Source: Actinomycetota bacterium (GTDB lineage Bacteria; Actinomycetota; Thermoleophilia; Gaiellales; Gaiellaceae). Taken from it: a stretch of 6,585 nt of DNA. Shown in pieces: positions 1 through 6,313 of this stretch. The stretch lies in contig VAXY01000106.1 in NCBI GenBank assembly GCA_005885085.1, positions 558 through 7,142 of the forward strand, written 5' to 3'. Numbering within the stretch: the first letter of the stretch is position 1; each line of letters starts with the position of its first letter. A program made the translations under genes and the position numbers. The notes below the pieces were generated by a model. It did no database searches, was not told the DNA's origin, and worked only from the letters and a program-made list of their open reading frames with translations.

Positions 1-1209
1 TCCGCGATCGCGGCGTGGAAGGATGCGTTGCTCGTCGCGGCGGTGGCCGCGGTCTGGGCGCGGCGCCGGCCGTTCGCACTCTCGCCCGTCGATTGGCTCG
101 CGCTCGCGTTCGCGGGCTTCGTCCTGCTCTACGCGGTGATCCCGCAGTCGGTGCTCGGCGGCGGCGCGACGCACAAGGGCGTGCTCTACGGGACGCGGCA
201 CGACCTGTTGCCGGTGCTGGCGTACTTCCTCGGGCGGGGCCTGGATCTGACGCCCGCGGAGCGGTCGCGACTCTGCCGCACGGTGCTCGTGACGGCGGCG
301 GGCGTCGCGGCCTACGGCCTGGTCGACGTCTACCTCGTCCCGCTCTCGTGGTGGCGGCAGTCGGCCGGGTGGTTCTTCGACCAGCTCGGGCTGCAGTACC
401 ACGGGCTGTCCGGCCTGCCGGAGAACTTCGTCTACAACCAGGGCGGGGGCGTCGTCTACCGCCGGCTCACGTCGACCTTCCTCTCGCCGCTCGCTACGGC
501 CTATCTGTTGCTCGTCGCCCTGTTCTTCGTGCCGCTGCGCGGTCGCCGCTGGGGCGTTCCGCTCGCGCTGCTCCTCTTCGGCGCGCTGCTCGCAACGCAC
601 ACGCGCGCTGCACTGCTGGCCCTCGTGCTCGGGCTGCTGATCCTCGCGCTGCTCAGGCGCGCAGTGTTCCCGGCGGCGCTCGCCGTCATGGTCGCGGTGA
701 TCGGGCTCGCGTTCGTGAAGTCCTACGGACACATCGCGCCGCGGACGCACTTCACCCCCAGCGAGCTCGCGGAGCAGGAGCGCAACGCGCACGCTCATCC
801 CCAGGCGAGCCACGACGCGACGAGCGCCAACGAAGCTTCCGCCAGCGAGCATTTCGCGAGCCTGCGTGCAGGCGCGCGCACCGTGCTCCACCACCCGTGG
901 GGATACGGTGTCGGCAACTCGGGGGTCACCGCGGCCCGCACCGACGTGAGCGTCAAGGCGGGCGAGTCGACCTACACGGAGCTCGCCGTCGAGACGGGCC
1001 TCCTCGGTGGGGTCGTCTTCGTCGGCTGGTCGCTCGTGGCACTGCTCCGTCTGCGACGCGTGCCGTGGCTGGCGGCAGCCTTCGCCTCGGTGCTCTTCGT
1101 CGGGCTGCAGACGGACGTGATCGGCATTCCGTGGATCGCCGTCGTCGTGTGGGCGTTCGTCGGTGCCGAACTGGCACGAGACCGCACCAACATCGCAACG
1201 TTTGTGTAA
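1..1209 (+). CDS. O-antigen ligase / Wzy-like polymerase family membrane protein (5' partial)
   Basis: The frame is open from the first base, so the true start lies to the left; a TTG at 28 is in frame but falls inside an apparent membrane helix. 402 residues are visible, ending in TAA. I count about 11 hydrophobic segments, near visible residues 8-20, 32-48, 70-80, 93-115, 161-180, 184-200, 201-217, 220-237, 338-355, 358-377 and 378-392. Features resembling the O-antigen ligase / polysaccharide polymerase fold (PF04932-type) are 'RRLTSTFLSPLATAYLL', then 'THTRAALLALVLG', then a long extracytoplasmic loop (about 240-335) containing 'HHPWGYGVGN' and 'STYTELAVETGLLGG', the counterpart of the usual 'hPl.GvG...HN.yl.l..etGllG'. 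Such proteins join or polymerise lipid-linked glycans at the outer face of the membrane. Substrate and pathway cannot be told: no glycosyltransferase gene is in view, and PF04932 relatives in Gram-positives are often uncharacterised. The family call is fairly secure, the precise function is not. Confidence 0.8.
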   Translation, partial: SAIAAWKDALLVAAVAAVWARRRPFALSPVDWLALAFAGFVLLYAVIPQSVLGGGATHKGVLYGTRHDLLPVLAYFLGRGLDLTPAERSRLCRTVLVTAAGVAAYGLVDVYLVPLSWWRQSAGWFFDQLGLQYHGLSGLPENFVYNQGGGVVYRRLTSTFLSPLATAYLLLVALFFVPLRGRRWGVPLALLLFGALLATHTRAALLALVLGLLILALLRRAVFPAALAVMVAVIGLAFVKSYGHIAPRTHFTPSELAEQERNAHAHPQASHDATSANEASASEHFASLRAGARTVLHHPWGYGVGNSGVTAARTDVSVKAGESTYTELAVETGLLGGVVFVGWSLVALLRLRRVPWLAAAFASVLFVGLQTDVIGIPWIAVVVWAFVGAELARDRTNIATFV

Positions 1210-1216
1210 CGGACAC

Positions 1217-1250
1217 TTGCGGCCGCGCCGGCGCTTCGTAGCCTGGAAAG
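1217..1250 (+). promoter_or_regulatory. candidate promoter for a leaderless transcript
   Basis: A TTGCGG hexamer (1217-1222) is followed after 16 bp by TAGCCT (1239-1244), which fits the TANNNT pattern of actinobacterial -10 elements. The -10 ends 6 bp before the ATG at 1251, so transcription would start at or next to the A of the start codon, the usual geometry for leaderless mRNAs in actinobacteria. The purine run GGAAAG (1245-1250) abuts the ATG with no spacer and would be a poor Shine-Dalgarno, which favours the leaderless reading. Short degenerate hexamers arise by chance, so this remains a hypothesis; co-transcription from the gene upstream is the alternative. Confidence 0.35.
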
Positions 1251-1730
1251 ATGCGGCTGTCACTCGTCGACGTCGTCCTGCTCGCGCTGGTCGCGGCGCT
1301 CGCCGTCGCCGTGCTGCCGCGGTGCTCCGGACATGCAGTCCGCGCGGTCGCCGTCCGCGCGAGCTGGACGCTGACGCCCGGCGTTCTCAACCCGGCCGTG
1401 ACGCAGGCGACGATCGGCTCGACGATCTGCCGGCGCGGCTGGACGCGCACGGTCCGCCCGCCCGTCTCCTACACCAACGACCTCAAGCACAAGGGCCTGC
1501 ACGCGTACCGGCTTCGTGGTCCTCCGTCGCGCTACCAGGAGGATCACCTGATCAGCCTGGAGCTCGGCGGGCATCCGACCGATCCGCGCAACCTCTGGCC
1601 CGAGCCCTACCCGCGAGCGTCGGACGTGGACTCGATCGAAAACGACCTCAACGCGAAGGTCTGCTCTGGCCGCCTTTCACTCGAGGCGGCGCAACTCCAA
1701 GAATCCGAGTTGAAACACAACGACGGTTGA
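1251..1730 (+). CDS. small membrane-anchored or exported protein with HNH-nuclease-like motif
   Basis: 159 residues, ATG start to TGA. The N-terminus (about residues 5-23) is one hydrophobic segment, suggesting a signal peptide or single anchor. 'LPRC' at 22-25 is not a proper lipobox, so I do not call a lipoprotein. The rest is a compact soluble domain of a type I recognise from actinobacterial hypothetical proteins: 'TPGVLNPAVTQATIGSTIC' (42-60), 'TVRPPVSYTNDLK' (67-79), then 'EDHLISLELGG' (97-107) and 'DPRNLWPEP' (111-119), ending in a short helix with 'VCSGRLSLEAAQ'. His99, Asn114 and Glu130 sit roughly where HNH / beta-beta-alpha-metal nucleases carry catalytic or metal ligands, but the final His of a classic HNH is not evident, so activity is unproven. 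Cys60 and Cys138 could form a disulfide outside the cell. The stop codon overlaps the start of the transporter gene, so the two are probably translated together. Substrate and role are unknown. Confidence 0.8.
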   Translation: MRLSLVDVVLLALVAALAVAVLPRCSGHAVRAVAVRASWTLTPGVLNPAVTQATIGSTICRRGWTRTVRPPVSYTNDLKHKGLHAYRLRGPPSRYQEDHLISLELGGHPTDPRNLWPEPYPRASDVDSIENDLNAKVCSGRLSLEAAQLQESELKHNDG

Positions 1731-3901
1731 GCAACACTCGACGGACGAGGTCCGTCGCCACACTCGGGCGCTGGAGCGCTCGCCGGCCAAAGCGCGCGAT
1801 TGCCGCCTGGCTGGCGTTCGTCGTCATCGCAGTCGGCGCCGTCGTGGCTACGGGGATCCAGTCGTTGCAGAACGGCGCGGTCGGGGAGTCCGCCCGCGGC
1901 TACAGGCTCCTCGACGCCAACGGCCTCTGGCCGCCGCCGGACGAGATCGCGTACTTCCACAGCAACACGCTGCAGGTCGGCGACGCGCCTTTCAGGGCCG
2001 CAATCAAAGACGTCGTGCAGCGGCTCAGCGACGAACAGGTGGAGCTCCGCAGCCCGCTCGATCCCGGCGGCAGGCAATTCGTCGCGCGGGGCGGCCACTC
2101 GGCGGTCGTCGTCGCGGCTTTGACCGGCGCGGACGCTCGAACCGTCCGCGACCTGATCCTCGCGGCCGCCGGCGCACACCCCGGCATCACGATCCAAGAA
2201 ACCGGCGACATCACCGCGAGCGACGCGCACGACAAAGCGGTGAACAACGACTTGCAGCGCGCCGAGATCCTGTCGGTGCCGGTCACGCTCCTCGTCCTCC
2301 TGTTCGCATTCGGCGCCGTGGTCGCCGCGATCGTTCCCGTAGTGCTCGCGTTGACCGCGGTCGCGGCCGCGTTCGGCTTGCTTGGACCGATCAGCCAGTC
2401 GATCCCGATCGACGACAGTGTGAGGACGGTCGTCCTGCTGATCGGCATGGCGGTCGGTGTCGACTACGCGCTCTTCTACGTGATGCGCTCCCGCGAAGAG
2501 CGGCGCCGCGGCCGACCGCCGCACGAGGCGCTCGAACGCACCGTGAAGACGTCCGGACGCACCGTGATCGTCTCGGGGACGACCGTGATCATCGCGATGG
2601 CGGCGATGTTCCTGATCCATACGAAGGTCTTCAACAGTCTCGCGGTGGCGACGATCGCGGTCGTCGCGTGCGCGGTCGCCGGCTCCGTCACCGTCCTGCC
2701 GGGCTTGCTCGCGCTGCTCGGCACCAAAATCGATCGCGGGAGGATTCCGCTCCTTCCGCATCTCCACACCGACCAGACGCACTCGCGTTTCTGGACAACC
2801 GTGATCGGCGCCGTTCTCCGGCGGCCGGTCGTCTCATGCGTCGCCGCGACCGGCCTGCTCGTGGCGCTCGCGATCCCGGCGCTCGGGCTGAAGGTGTCCG
2901 CACCGAGCGACAACACGCTTTCCCCGCAGAGCATTCCGGCCCTGCGGGCGCTCGACGAGGTCCGCAGGGACTTTCCGGGCGCGGCGGAAAACGCGAAGAT
3001 CGTCGCGACGGTCCCACCGCCGCGCGCCGACGAGCTACGCAAGCAGGGACGGCGACTCGAGCAGCTGGCGATCAACAGCGGGCTCGGCCACCGGCCTGTG
3101 ATCGAGACCGCAAACGGCGACGGGACCGCCGCCGCGCTCTTCCTTCCGCTGACGGGAGCCGGGAACAACAAGGCCAGCCGCCACGCAATCCTTGCGCTCC
3201 GCCAGGATCTGATTCCGAAGACGATCGGCTCGATTCCAGGCGCGCAGACCGCCGTCACCGGCCTCGTCGCGGAGGATGTCGACTTCACGCACGCGCTCAA
3301 ACACGGTCTTCCCTACGTGCTGGTGTTCGTGCTCTTCCTCGCGTTTGTCTTGCTGCTCGTCGCGTTTCGTTCCATCGTCGTGCCGCTCAAGGCGATCGTC
3401 CTCAACCTGTTGTCAGTCAGTGCGGCGTACGGCGTCCTCGTCCTTGTGTTCCAGCATCACTGGGCCGAGTCGCTCCTGGGCTTCACGTCGAACGGCTCGA
3501 TCATCTCGTGGCTCCCGCTCTTCCTGTTCGTGGTGCTGTTCGGCCTCTCGATGGACTACCACGTCTTCATTCTCAGCCGAGTGCGCGAAGGCGTGGACTC
3601 CGGGATGTCGAGCGACGATGCGGTGCGCTACGGGATCACGGCGACGGCGGGCGTCGTCACCAGCGCGGCACTCGTCATGTTCGCGGTCTTCTCGATCTTC
3701 GGCTCGCTCTCTTCACTCGACGTCAAAGAGGCCGGTGTCGGCCTTGCCGCAGCCGTCCTGATCGACGCAACAATCATTCGCGCCGTGCTCCTGCCGGCAT
3801 CGATGAAGTTGCTCGGAGATTGGAATTGGTATCTCCCGCGAGCGCTGCAAGGCCTGCCGCGGACCGAAGCTGAGGCACCGCCGGCGCGCGACCCCGTCTG
3901 A
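1727..3901 (+). CDS. MMPL/RND-family transporter
   Basis: 724 residues from a TTG start at 1727, a usual length for actinobacterial MMPL proteins. The frame is open much further upstream, but that part overlaps the preceding gene and does not look like protein. No other ATG/GTG/TTG lies between 1727 and the first membrane helix, and TTG shares bases with the preceding TGA (TTGA). The layout is the duplicated RND plan: TM1 (24-44), external loop 1 (45-180), TM2-6 (about 183-331), TM7 (366-388), external loop 2 (390-525), TM8-12 (527-697). Each half carries the conserved Asp-Tyr pair used for proton coupling in MmpL3-type proteins: 'GVDYALFYVMRSREER' (Asp246-Tyr247) and 'GLSMDYHVFILSRVRE' (Asp610-Tyr611). 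The end, 'DATIIRAVLLPASMKLLG' then 'WNWYLP', is family-typical. These proton-driven exporters move lipids or hydrophobic compounds across the inner membrane; the cargo here is unknown. Codon choice is somewhat less strictly GC-ending than in the upstream membrane gene. Confidence 0.93.
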   Translation: MSNTRRTRSVATLGRWSARRPKRAIAAWLAFVVIAVGAVVATGIQSLQNGAVGESARGYRLLDANGLWPPPDEIAYFHSNTLQVGDAPFRAAIKDVVQRLSDEQVELRSPLDPGGRQFVARGGHSAVVVAALTGADARTVRDLILAAAGAHPGITIQETGDITASDAHDKAVNNDLQRAEILSVPVTLLVLLFAFGAVVAAIVPVVLALTAVAAAFGLLGPISQSIPIDDSVRTVVLLIGMAVGVDYALFYVMRSREERRRGRPPHEALERTVKTSGRTVIVSGTTVIIAMAAMFLIHTKVFNSLAVATIAVVACAVAGSVTVLPGLLALLGTKIDRGRIPLLPHLHTDQTHSRFWTTVIGAVLRRPVVSCVAATGLLVALAIPALGLKVSAPSDNTLSPQSIPALRALDEVRRDFPGAAENAKIVATVPPPRADELRKQGRRLEQLAINSGLGHRPVIETANGDGTAAALFLPLTGAGNNKASRHAILALRQDLIPKTIGSIPGAQTAVTGLVAEDVDFTHALKHGLPYVLVFVLFLAFVLLLVAFRSIVVPLKAIVLNLLSVSAAYGVLVLVFQHHWAESLLGFTSNGSIISWLPLFLFVVLFGLSMDYHVFILSRVREGVDSGMSSDDAVRYGITATAGVVTSAALVMFAVFSIFGSLSSLDVKEAGVGLAAAVLIDATIIRAVLLPASMKLLGDWNWYLPRALQGLPRTEAEAPPARDPV
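1739..1757 (+). repeat. perfect 8-bp inverted repeat (hairpin) at the start of the transporter gene
   Basis: CGACGGAC (1739-1746), a 3-nt GAG loop, then GTCCGTCG (1750-1757): a perfect 8-bp stem. It is bracketed by a 7-bp direct repeat ACACTCG (1734-1740 and 1760-1766). It begins 9 nt after the TGA of the upstream gene and covers codons 5-11 of the transporter if TTG at 1727 is its start. No T-run follows, so a standard intrinsic terminator is not supported. In the mRNA it could modulate initiation at the TTG or slow ribosomes just after initiation. It may also be only a by-product of Arg-rich GC codons. Confidence 0.5.
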
Positions 3902-3917
3902 CAACGCACGACCCCTA

Positions 3918-4304
3918 CTAGGCGACTTCGACCGACGGCACGTCGCCCCAGAGATCCTCGAGGCGGTAGTAGGCACGCGCGTCGGGCGTGAAGATGTGCA
4001 GCACGACGTCGAGGTAGTCGGCGACGATCCAGCTCGCTTCCCGCTGGCCGTCGACCGACGCCGGCAGCAGGCGTACCTCGTGCTTCAGCCCCCGGTGCAC
4101 CTCGTCGTAGATCGCCGCGGCCTGGCGCGGGTTCTGACCCGTGCAGACGACGAAGTAATCCGTGTACGAGCAGGCGGGCCGCATGTCAAGGATGACGACG
4201 TCCTGCGCCAGCTTCTCCTGGGCGAGGCCGGCGATGCGGCGTGCTTGTTCGAGTGACGTCAGTGTCGCTTCAGTTCCTTTCCCGGGTGGGCGAAGTGTAG
4301 CCAC
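3918..4304 (-). CDS. rsfS: ribosomal silencing factor RsfS (YbeB/Iojap family)
   Basis: Up to 128 residues. RsfS binds bL14 on the 50S subunit and blocks joining with 30S, lowering translation when nutrients are short. The family core is clear: 'DVVILDMRPACSYTDYFVVCTG' split as residues 35-40 and 41-56, 'NPRQAAAIYDEV' (58-69), 'REASWIVADYLDVVLHIFTP' (88-107) and 'YYRLEDLWGD' (112-121). The length is normal, with no break. The start is uncertain. GTG at 4304 lies 3 nt after the nadD stop, but the stretch it adds (RPPGKGTEAT) does not look like family sequence. The natural N-terminus would be 'TSLEQARRIAGLAQEKL', preceded by AAAGGA at 4275-4280 and an in-frame CTG at 4260-4262. It is the last gene of the rplU-rpmA-obgE-nadD-rsfS run, and nadD-rsfS adjacency is a widespread arrangement. 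Confidence 0.95.
   Translation of the reverse strand: MATLRPPGKGTEATLTSLEQARRIAGLAQEKLAQDVVILDMRPACSYTDYFVVCTGQNPRQAAAIYDEVHRGLKHEVRLLPASVDGQREASWIVADYLDVVLHIFTPDARAYYRLEDLWGDVPSVEVA
4275..4280 (-). promoter_or_regulatory. possible ribosome binding site inside the annotated 5' end of rsfS
   Basis: On the minus strand AAAGGA (4280 to 4275) is a purine-rich Shine-Dalgarno-like stretch located downstream of the GTG at 4304. Twelve nucleotides separate it from an in-frame CTG at 4262-4260, which would begin the protein exactly where RsfS homologues usually begin. The spacing is longer than ideal and CTG is a rare start, so this only weakens the GTG call; it does not settle the start. Confidence 0.35.
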
Positions 4305-4307
4305 CCC

Positions 4308-4859
4308 CTACGGGCCCCGATAGAGCGCGAGCGAGTCGATCAACTCCGTCACTGCGGGCGGCACGAGTCCGTCGATCGGCTCGCCGCGCGCCACGCGCTC
4401 ACGGATGTCGCGCGAAGAGATCGGCAGCGCCTCGATCTCGAAGAACTCCACGCGCTCGGGCCGTGAGAGCTTCGCCAGTACTGGGTCGAGCCGGTCACGC
4501 GGATAGCCCGGCCGCGTCGCAACGCCGAGCCGCGCGCGGGCGATCACGCCTTCCGGGTCCTTCCAGGTGAGGAGATCGCAGAACTCGTCCGCGCCGATGA
4601 GGAACAGCGGCTCGCGCCAGCGTCCCGCCTCGAGCATGTCGACCGTGCGGGCGTACGGATCGGGCTCGACCTCGCGGTCCGGAAAGGCGGCTCGTGCGAG
4701 CCGGACGCGCACGTCGCCGTCCAGCTCGACCTCCTTGTGCCCGGGACGCACGGCGACGAGGACGACCACCTCCTCGCCGAACCGCGCTTCGGCCGTCGCG
4801 GCGAGCGCGACGTGCCCGTTGTGCGGCGGATTGAACGTCCCGCCGAGCAGCGCTGTCAC
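4308..4859 (-). CDS. nadD: nicotinate-nucleotide adenylyltransferase NadD
   Basis: 183 residues from GTG at 4859. NadD transfers AMP from ATP to nicotinate mononucleotide, giving deamido-NAD, the step before NAD synthetase in the cytoplasm. The N-terminus 'TALLGGTFNPPHNGH' holds the nucleotidyltransferase signature, with the HxGH motif His13-Asn14-Gly15-His16. 'RPGHKEV' follows in the first half, 'LFLIGADEFCDLLTWKDPE' in the middle, and the C-terminal ATP-binding motif is 'ISSRDIR' (147-153). The frame is open upstream to 5138, but that extension is a shadow of obgE; the GTG start puts the Rossmann beta-strand right at the N-terminus, as expected. GTG shares four bases (GTGA) with the obgE stop, so the two genes are probably translationally coupled. 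A phosphopantetheine adenylyltransferase is the related alternative, but length, motifs and neighbours point to NadD. Confidence 0.96.
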   Translation of the reverse strand: MTALLGGTFNPPHNGHVALAATAEARFGEEVVVLVAVRPGHKEVELDGDVRVRLARAAFPDREVEPDPYARTVDMLEAGRWREPLFLIGADEFCDLLTWKDPEGVIARARLGVATRPGYPRDRLDPVLAKLSRPERVEFFEIEALPISSRDIRERVARGEPIDGLVPPAVTELIDSLALYRGP

Positions 4860-6049
4860 TGGACTTCGAGCACCTCGCCGTCGACCTCGACCTCGTCGCC
4901 CGCGCGTGCGCCCGCGGCCTTGAGCGCTGCGGCCAGCTCCTGCTCGTCTGCCGGCGCGGTTCCGGCGATGCGGAAGCCGCGGTCGGTGCGCAGGACGCGG
5001 AAGCGGCGGCCGTCGGGACGCGGGCGGTAGACGAGGAAGTCGACGAGGCCGTCCTCCGGTACTGCGGCCGGAGCCTCCGGCGGGCACAGTTCGAACAGCG
5101 TGCGCTTCAGCTCGTCGATTCCGGCCCCCGTCGCGCACGAGACGCGGAAAACGCGCACGATCCGCTCGTCACCGACGTCGAACGGCGGCGGATCCGGACG
5201 GAGGTCGATCTTGTTCAGCACGAGCGCCTGGGGGCGAGCCTCGAGCCCCGCGCCGTACGCAGCCAGCTCGGCGTCGATCGTTGCGAAACGGTCGGCGACG
5301 TCCTCCTCGGACGCGTCGATCACGTGCAGCAGGAGGTTCGCGCGCTCGAGGTGGGCGAGGAACTCGTGCCCGAGCCCGACGCCCTCGCTCGCGCCTTCGA
5401 TCAGACCTGGGACGTCCGCCACCGTCAGCTGGCGCGTTCCGTCCGGAGAGTCGACGGTGCCGAGCACCGGCGCCAGCGTCGTGAACGGATAGTCGGCGAT
5501 CTTCGGCCTCGCATTCGAGATGCGGGCCAGGAGCGAGGACTTGCCCGCGTTCGGCAGCCCAACGAGCGCGGCGTCGGCAAGCAGCTTCAGGCGAAGCTCG
5601 AGCGTCGTCTCCTCACCCGGGAGGCCGGTCTCGGCGAAGCGCGGTGTCCGCCGCGCCGGCGTCGCGAACTGCTTGTTCCCGCGCCCCGCAATCCCGCCGC
5701 GGGCGGCGACGACGCGTGCGGACGGTGAGGCGAGGTCTGCAATCAGCTGCCCTTCCTCGTCGAAGACCTGCGTGCCGACGGGAACGCGTACGTCGATCGT
5801 CTCTCCCGATGCGCCGTGCTTCAGCGCGCCGCGACCGGGCTCGCCGTTCCCGGCCTGGAACCGGCGCCGCGCGCGAAAGGCAGACAGATCGCGCAGGTCG
5901 GGGTCGGCCGCCAAGACGACATCGCCGCCCGGGCCGCCGTCGCCGCCGTCAGGGCCGCCCTTCGGGACGTGCTTCTCGCGGCGGAAGTGCAGGCTGCCGT
6001 CGCCGCCGCGACCCGCCTGCACGCGGATGCGGGCGCGGTCGTTGAACAT
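4856..6049 (-). CDS. obgE: Obg-family GTPase (ObgE/CgtA)
   Basis: 397 residues, ATG to TGA. Obg is an essential GTPase acting in late 50S assembly and stress signalling. The glycine-rich Obg fold covers residues 1-158 ('GRGGDGSLHFRREK' at 13-26, 'GGPDGGDGGPGGDV' at 31-44, 'ARGGIAGRGN' at 116-125). The G domain shows G1 'GLPNAGKSS' (164-172), G2 'YPFTT' (187-191), G3 'DVPGLIEGA' (212-220), G4 'NKID' (279-282) and G5 'SCATG' (304-308). All key nucleotide-binding positions are present. A C-terminal domain like the actinobacterial/Firmicute OCT domain starts near 337 ('DFLVYRPRPDGRRFRVLR') and ends with 'ALKAAGARAGDEVEVDGEV'. However, the stretch between its two conserved ends is much shorter than usual, so the protein is about 30 residues shorter than typical OCT-bearing Obgs. 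It starts 6 nt after rpmA and overlaps nadD by 4 nt. The Shine-Dalgarno is weak (AGG), suggesting coupling to rpmA. Confidence 0.98.
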   Translation of the reverse strand: MFNDRARIRVQAGRGGDGSLHFRREKHVPKGGPDGGDGGPGGDVVLAADPDLRDLSAFRARRRFQAGNGEPGRGALKHGASGETIDVRVPVGTQVFDEEGQLIADLASPSARVVAARGGIAGRGNKQFATPARRTPRFAETGLPGEETTLELRLKLLADAALVGLPNAGKSSLLARISNARPKIADYPFTTLAPVLGTVDSPDGTRQLTVADVPGLIEGASEGVGLGHEFLAHLERANLLLHVIDASEEDVADRFATIDAELAAYGAGLEARPQALVLNKIDLRPDPPPFDVGDERIVRVFRVSCATGAGIDELKRTLFELCPPEAPAAVPEDGLVDFLVYRPRPDGRRFRVLRTDRGFRIAGTAPADEQELAAALKAAGARAGDEVEVDGEVLEVQ

Positions 6050-6055
6050 GCGTGC

Positions 6056-6313
6056 CTAGTCGCCGGCGCCGTTGACTTCGACGAAGCGGCGCTCGCCGCT
6101 CTGACGGAACGCGACCGTTCCGGGGCGAGTGGCGAAGATCGTGTCGTCACGGCCGATGCCGGTGCCCGCGCCGGCACGGAACTTCGTGCCGCGCTGGCGT
6201 ACGAGGATCATCCCGGCCTTCACTTCCTGGCCGGAGAAGATCTTCACGCCAAGCATCTTCGGGTTCGAGTCGCGCCCGTTGCGCGACGAGCCGAGTCCCT
6301 TCTTGTGGGCCAT
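6056..6313 (-). CDS. rpmA: 50S ribosomal protein bL27
   Basis: 85 residues, the standard bL27 length. The N-terminus 'MAHKKGLGSSRNGRDSN' is diagnostic. It begins directly with the AHKKG tail that reaches the peptidyl-transferase centre, without the cleavable N-terminal extension seen in Firmicutes. The core follows as 'LGVKIFSGQEVKAG', 'ILVRQRGTKFRAG' and 'GRDDTIFA', ending in a short variable tail. The ATG is unambiguous: AGGAGG lies 4 nt upstream and the codon overlaps the stop of the preceding gene (TAATG). The small basic protein joins the 50S subunit together with bL21, whose presumed gene is immediately upstream; obgE immediately downstream links it to 50S assembly. Confidence 0.98.
   Translation of the reverse strand: MAHKKGLGSSRNGRDSNPKMLGVKIFSGQEVKAGMILVRQRGTKFRAGAGTGIGRDDTIFATRPGTVAFRQSGERRFVEVNGAGD

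Noticed and set aside
1317..1328. A lipoprotein signal (LPRC) in the HNH-like protein
   Set aside because: Arg directly before the Cys does not fit the lipobox, which needs a small residue there.
1163..1726. A 188-codon upstream extension of the transporter reading frame
   Set aside because: It overlaps the HNH-like gene in another frame, is Arg/Pro/Ala-rich in the way of GC-rich shadow frames, and the transporter already has a complete family-like N-terminus from 1727.
3921..3947. GGCGAC...GTCGCC inverted repeat as a bidirectional terminator
   Set aside because: Only 6 bp with a 15-nt loop, within rsfS codons and without a T-run on either strand; expected by chance in this composition.
4860..5138. 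A 93-codon upstream extension of the nadD frame
   Set aside because: It lies wholly inside obgE, is Arg/Gly-rich low-complexity sequence, and NadD homologues begin at the GGTFNPPHNGH strand.
5490..5560. P-loop GKSS instead of GKST in Obg
   Set aside because: Ser is accepted at this position, and GKSS occurs in other actinobacterial Obg proteins as I know them; the G5 SCATG variant is likewise a mild substitution.
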